Assembly (NCBI GenBank): GCA_002422125.1
Contig: DITF01000243.1
Location: 1 to 8,350, forward strand
DNA: 8,350 bases
Direction of reading: 5' to 3'
Source: a bacterium UBP17_UBA6191
GTDB taxonomy: Bacteria; Muiribacteriota; UBA6191
In this document: piece by piece, positions 6,899 to 8,350 of the stretch
Layout of the letters: every line of letters begins with the position of its first letter
Numbering within the stretch: the stretch's first letter is position 1
Position numbers and translations under genes: made by a program
Notes under the pieces: generated by a model
The model's input: the letters and a program-made list of their open reading frames with translations, nothing else
Told to the model about the DNA's origin: nothing
Database searches by the model: none

Positions 6899-7660
6899 AT
6901 GTTGCGCTCTGAAATTGTCAACAATCACTGGATATTGTGGGCTGAGGATGAAGAAGGAATAGAACTTGCCCTGCTGGCCGATACCGGAATGCCGGTTACT
7001 ACAATGAAAAACCCCTTGGGTGGTAAGATTTGGTTTGGAGAACTGGCTTTTGATCCAGGACAAAATCTGGTTGGGCAGATGTTGTTGCAGTTTTTTTCTG
7101 GAGATATGGTTGAAGATATTGGCTTTTTGATCGGTATGCCTATTGATGGAGTTCTTGGGGCGGACTTTTTTCAAGCCTGTGATGTAGAAGTGGATTTTGC
7201 CAAGGGGGCTTTTAGCCTGAGTGATGGGTTTTTGTCCTTGCCAGAAGAGTCGGTGGAGGTGGATTTGTTTGAACTTCCCACTCCTTCAGAGACGGTAAAG
7301 TCAAGCCATGCACCTGTGGTTCCGATGCGTTTGGGTAATCAGGAGCTTAGGGCCTTTGTAGATACGGGCTCCATGTATACTATGGTGCATACTTCGTTAG
7401 TAGCGGATGACTTTCAGTTCGTGAGAACCATTCGTGAATTTCATCCTGTGATTGGATGGTTTGAGGCTTCACTATACGATGCGCCCGAACTTATTTTGGG
7501 TGGTGGCAATCTGGGTGTGCAAAGGGTTGCGGCTTCCAAGGCCTTCGACAATGCACTAAGATTTGAGAGTTTGGGTACCAATGCTATTTTAGGCTTACAG
7601 ACTTGCCTGAATGGACGATTGTTTCTATCCTACAGACAAAAACGGATGGCCTTAAGGTGA
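6899..7660 (+). CDS. Two-lobed retropepsin-like aspartic protease homologue
   Basis: Seen: 253 residues, no signal peptide or membrane helix, so probably cytoplasmic. Two lobes repeat the aspartic-protease plan. Lobe 1: D-T-G-M at 28-31, then V-L-G at 85-87 (DGVLGADFF) and VEVDF. Lobe 2: V-D-T-G-S at 154-158, then I-L-G at 230-232 (NAILGLQTCLNGRLFLSY). Family knowledge: retropepsin-type enzymes carry one D-T/S-G-A/S per chain and work as dimers, while pepsins carry two in a chain of about 330 residues. Here both catalytic aspartates (D28, D155) sit in one short chain, so an intramolecular pseudo-dimer is expected. Lobe 1 has Met after DTG instead of Ala or Ser, so activity is not certain. Start chosen at ATG 6899; TTG 6902 or TTG 6887 are alternatives. 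No room for a separate promoter exists between the terminator and the start. Its stop overlaps the start of the SDR gene. Confidence 0.75.
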   Translation: MLRSEIVNNHWILWAEDEEGIELALLADTGMPVTTMKNPLGGKIWFGELAFDPGQNLVGQMLLQFFSGDMVEDIGFLIGMPIDGVLGADFFQACDVEVDFAKGAFSLSDGFLSLPEESVEVDLFELPTPSETVKSSHAPVVPMRLGNQELRAFVDTGSMYTMVHTSLVADDFQFVRTIREFHPVIGWFEASLYDAPELILGGGNLGVQRVAASKAFDNALRFESLGTNAILGLQTCLNGRLFLSYRQKRMALR

Positions 7661-8350
7661 GAATTTTAGTTCTTGGAGGCACCAGATTTGTAGGTCGCCA
7701 TTTTGTGGAATGTTGCTTACAGGCGGGAATTGAACCAGAGCTTTGGCACAGAGGCCAGTCAGACAATCAAACCTATTCCTTTCTTACCCAGCACTTAGGC
7801 GATCGTAAACAGGGTATCCCTGAGTCTTTGCATGGAAGTTTTGATTGTGTGGTTGATTTTTGTGGTTACGGAATTGAGGATATGCAAAATGTCCTTCCCG
7901 TCCTAAGGAATCATGCCTCACATTATGTATTTATCAGTACCATTTCGGTCTACAATCCAGAAACTTCCACGGCCCAAACTGATGAAGCCACAAGGACCTG
8001 GCAGGGGAGTGAAAGAGGTAATCCGGCCCTGGATTATGGAGCAAAAAAGATCGAGTGTGAGAATGAGGTTCTCAAGTATTTTCCAAATGCCCTTATTTTA
8101 AGACCGGGAATTCTGGCCGGTGTTTGGGATCCCACCAATCGATACGCTTGGTGGATGAAAACCATTCGCGAGTCTGAGTCAATTCAAGTTTATGGGGATC
8201 CCATGCAACCGATCCAATTTCTGGATGTTTCTGATATGGCGGCCTTTACTTTGCACGCTATTGAAGACGAGTTAAAAGGTGTGTTTAATCTGGCAGGCCC
8301 TTTGGAAAAGTTGAATCTAAAAGATTGGATTGAACAATCAGCTCTGGTGA
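7657..8350 (+). CDS. Extended SDR, NAD-dependent epimerase/dehydratase family (C-terminus beyond window)
   Basis: Seen: GTG start at 7657 and an open frame of 231 codons to the window edge. It begins M-R-I-L-V-L-G-G-T-R-F-V-G, the nucleotide-binding Rossmann motif (GGTRFVG at 7-13), followed by HRG (31-33), LGDR (47-50), VVDFCGY (65-71), YVFISTISVY (90-99), the active-site Y127-x-x-x-K131, RPG (149-151) and QFLDVSDMA (187-195). Family knowledge: this motif set fits atypical/extended SDRs of the isoflavone-reductase or CSP41-like group, annotated as NAD-dependent epimerase/dehydratase; the substrate cannot be read from sequence. The HRG after strand 2 might favour NADPH. The start overlaps the protease-like stop as GTGA, indicating translational coupling and one operon. 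About 80-100 residues are probably missing at the C-terminus, judging from the usual length of the family. Confidence 0.85.
   Translation, partial: MRILVLGGTRFVGRHFVECCLQAGIEPELWHRGQSDNQTYSFLTQHLGDRKQGIPESLHGSFDCVVDFCGYGIEDMQNVLPVLRNHASHYVFISTISVYNPETSTAQTDEATRTWQGSERGNPALDYGAKKIECENEVLKYFPNALILRPGILAGVWDPTNRYAWWMKTIRESESIQVYGDPMQPIQFLDVSDMAAFTLHAIEDELKGVFNLAGPLEKLNLKDWIEQSALV

Overview
The window looks like bacterial chromosome, probably Gram-negative: intact ORFs, Shine-Dalgarno (SD) sites, GTG starts, Sec-type signal peptides, a likely lipoprotein signal and a rho-independent terminator. Base composition appears moderate, a little under half G+C by eye. I cannot assign a genus. There are no tRNA or rRNA genes, insertion sequences or CRISPR arrays.

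Left half (minus strand, 1-3965): a surface or secreted two-gene unit. A 1270-residue exported protein (153-3965) carries about eleven beta-sandwich-like repeats of 76-78 residues (GYSR / FRV / NGR / F-S motifs), then about 390 residues of unrecognised, beta-rich sequence with only four cysteines. Twelve bases after its stop, behind a strong SD, a second gene (1-140, cut by the window edge) begins with a lipoprotein-like signal peptide.

The divergent intergenic region (3966-4157) is AT-rich and holds the promoter of the repeat gene.

Right half (plus strand, 4158-8350): a cytoplasmic HEAT-repeat protein (4158-5351); an exported protein-arginine deiminase catalytic domain with its full catalytic set (5406-6815), behind its own candidate sigma70 promoter; a terminator hairpin (6836-6883); a cytoplasmic protein with two retropepsin-like lobes in one chain (6899-7660); and an extended SDR (NAD-dependent epimerase/dehydratase family) starting by a GTGA overlap and running off the right edge (7657-8350).

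The most notable content is the animal-type (PF03068-like) peptidylarginine deiminase with a predicted signal peptide. It lies near a large exported repeat protein whose units each keep several arginines, so an enzyme-substrate link is possible but unproven. The repeat protein also shows a period-three super-repeat, which implies growth of the array by duplication of three units at a time.
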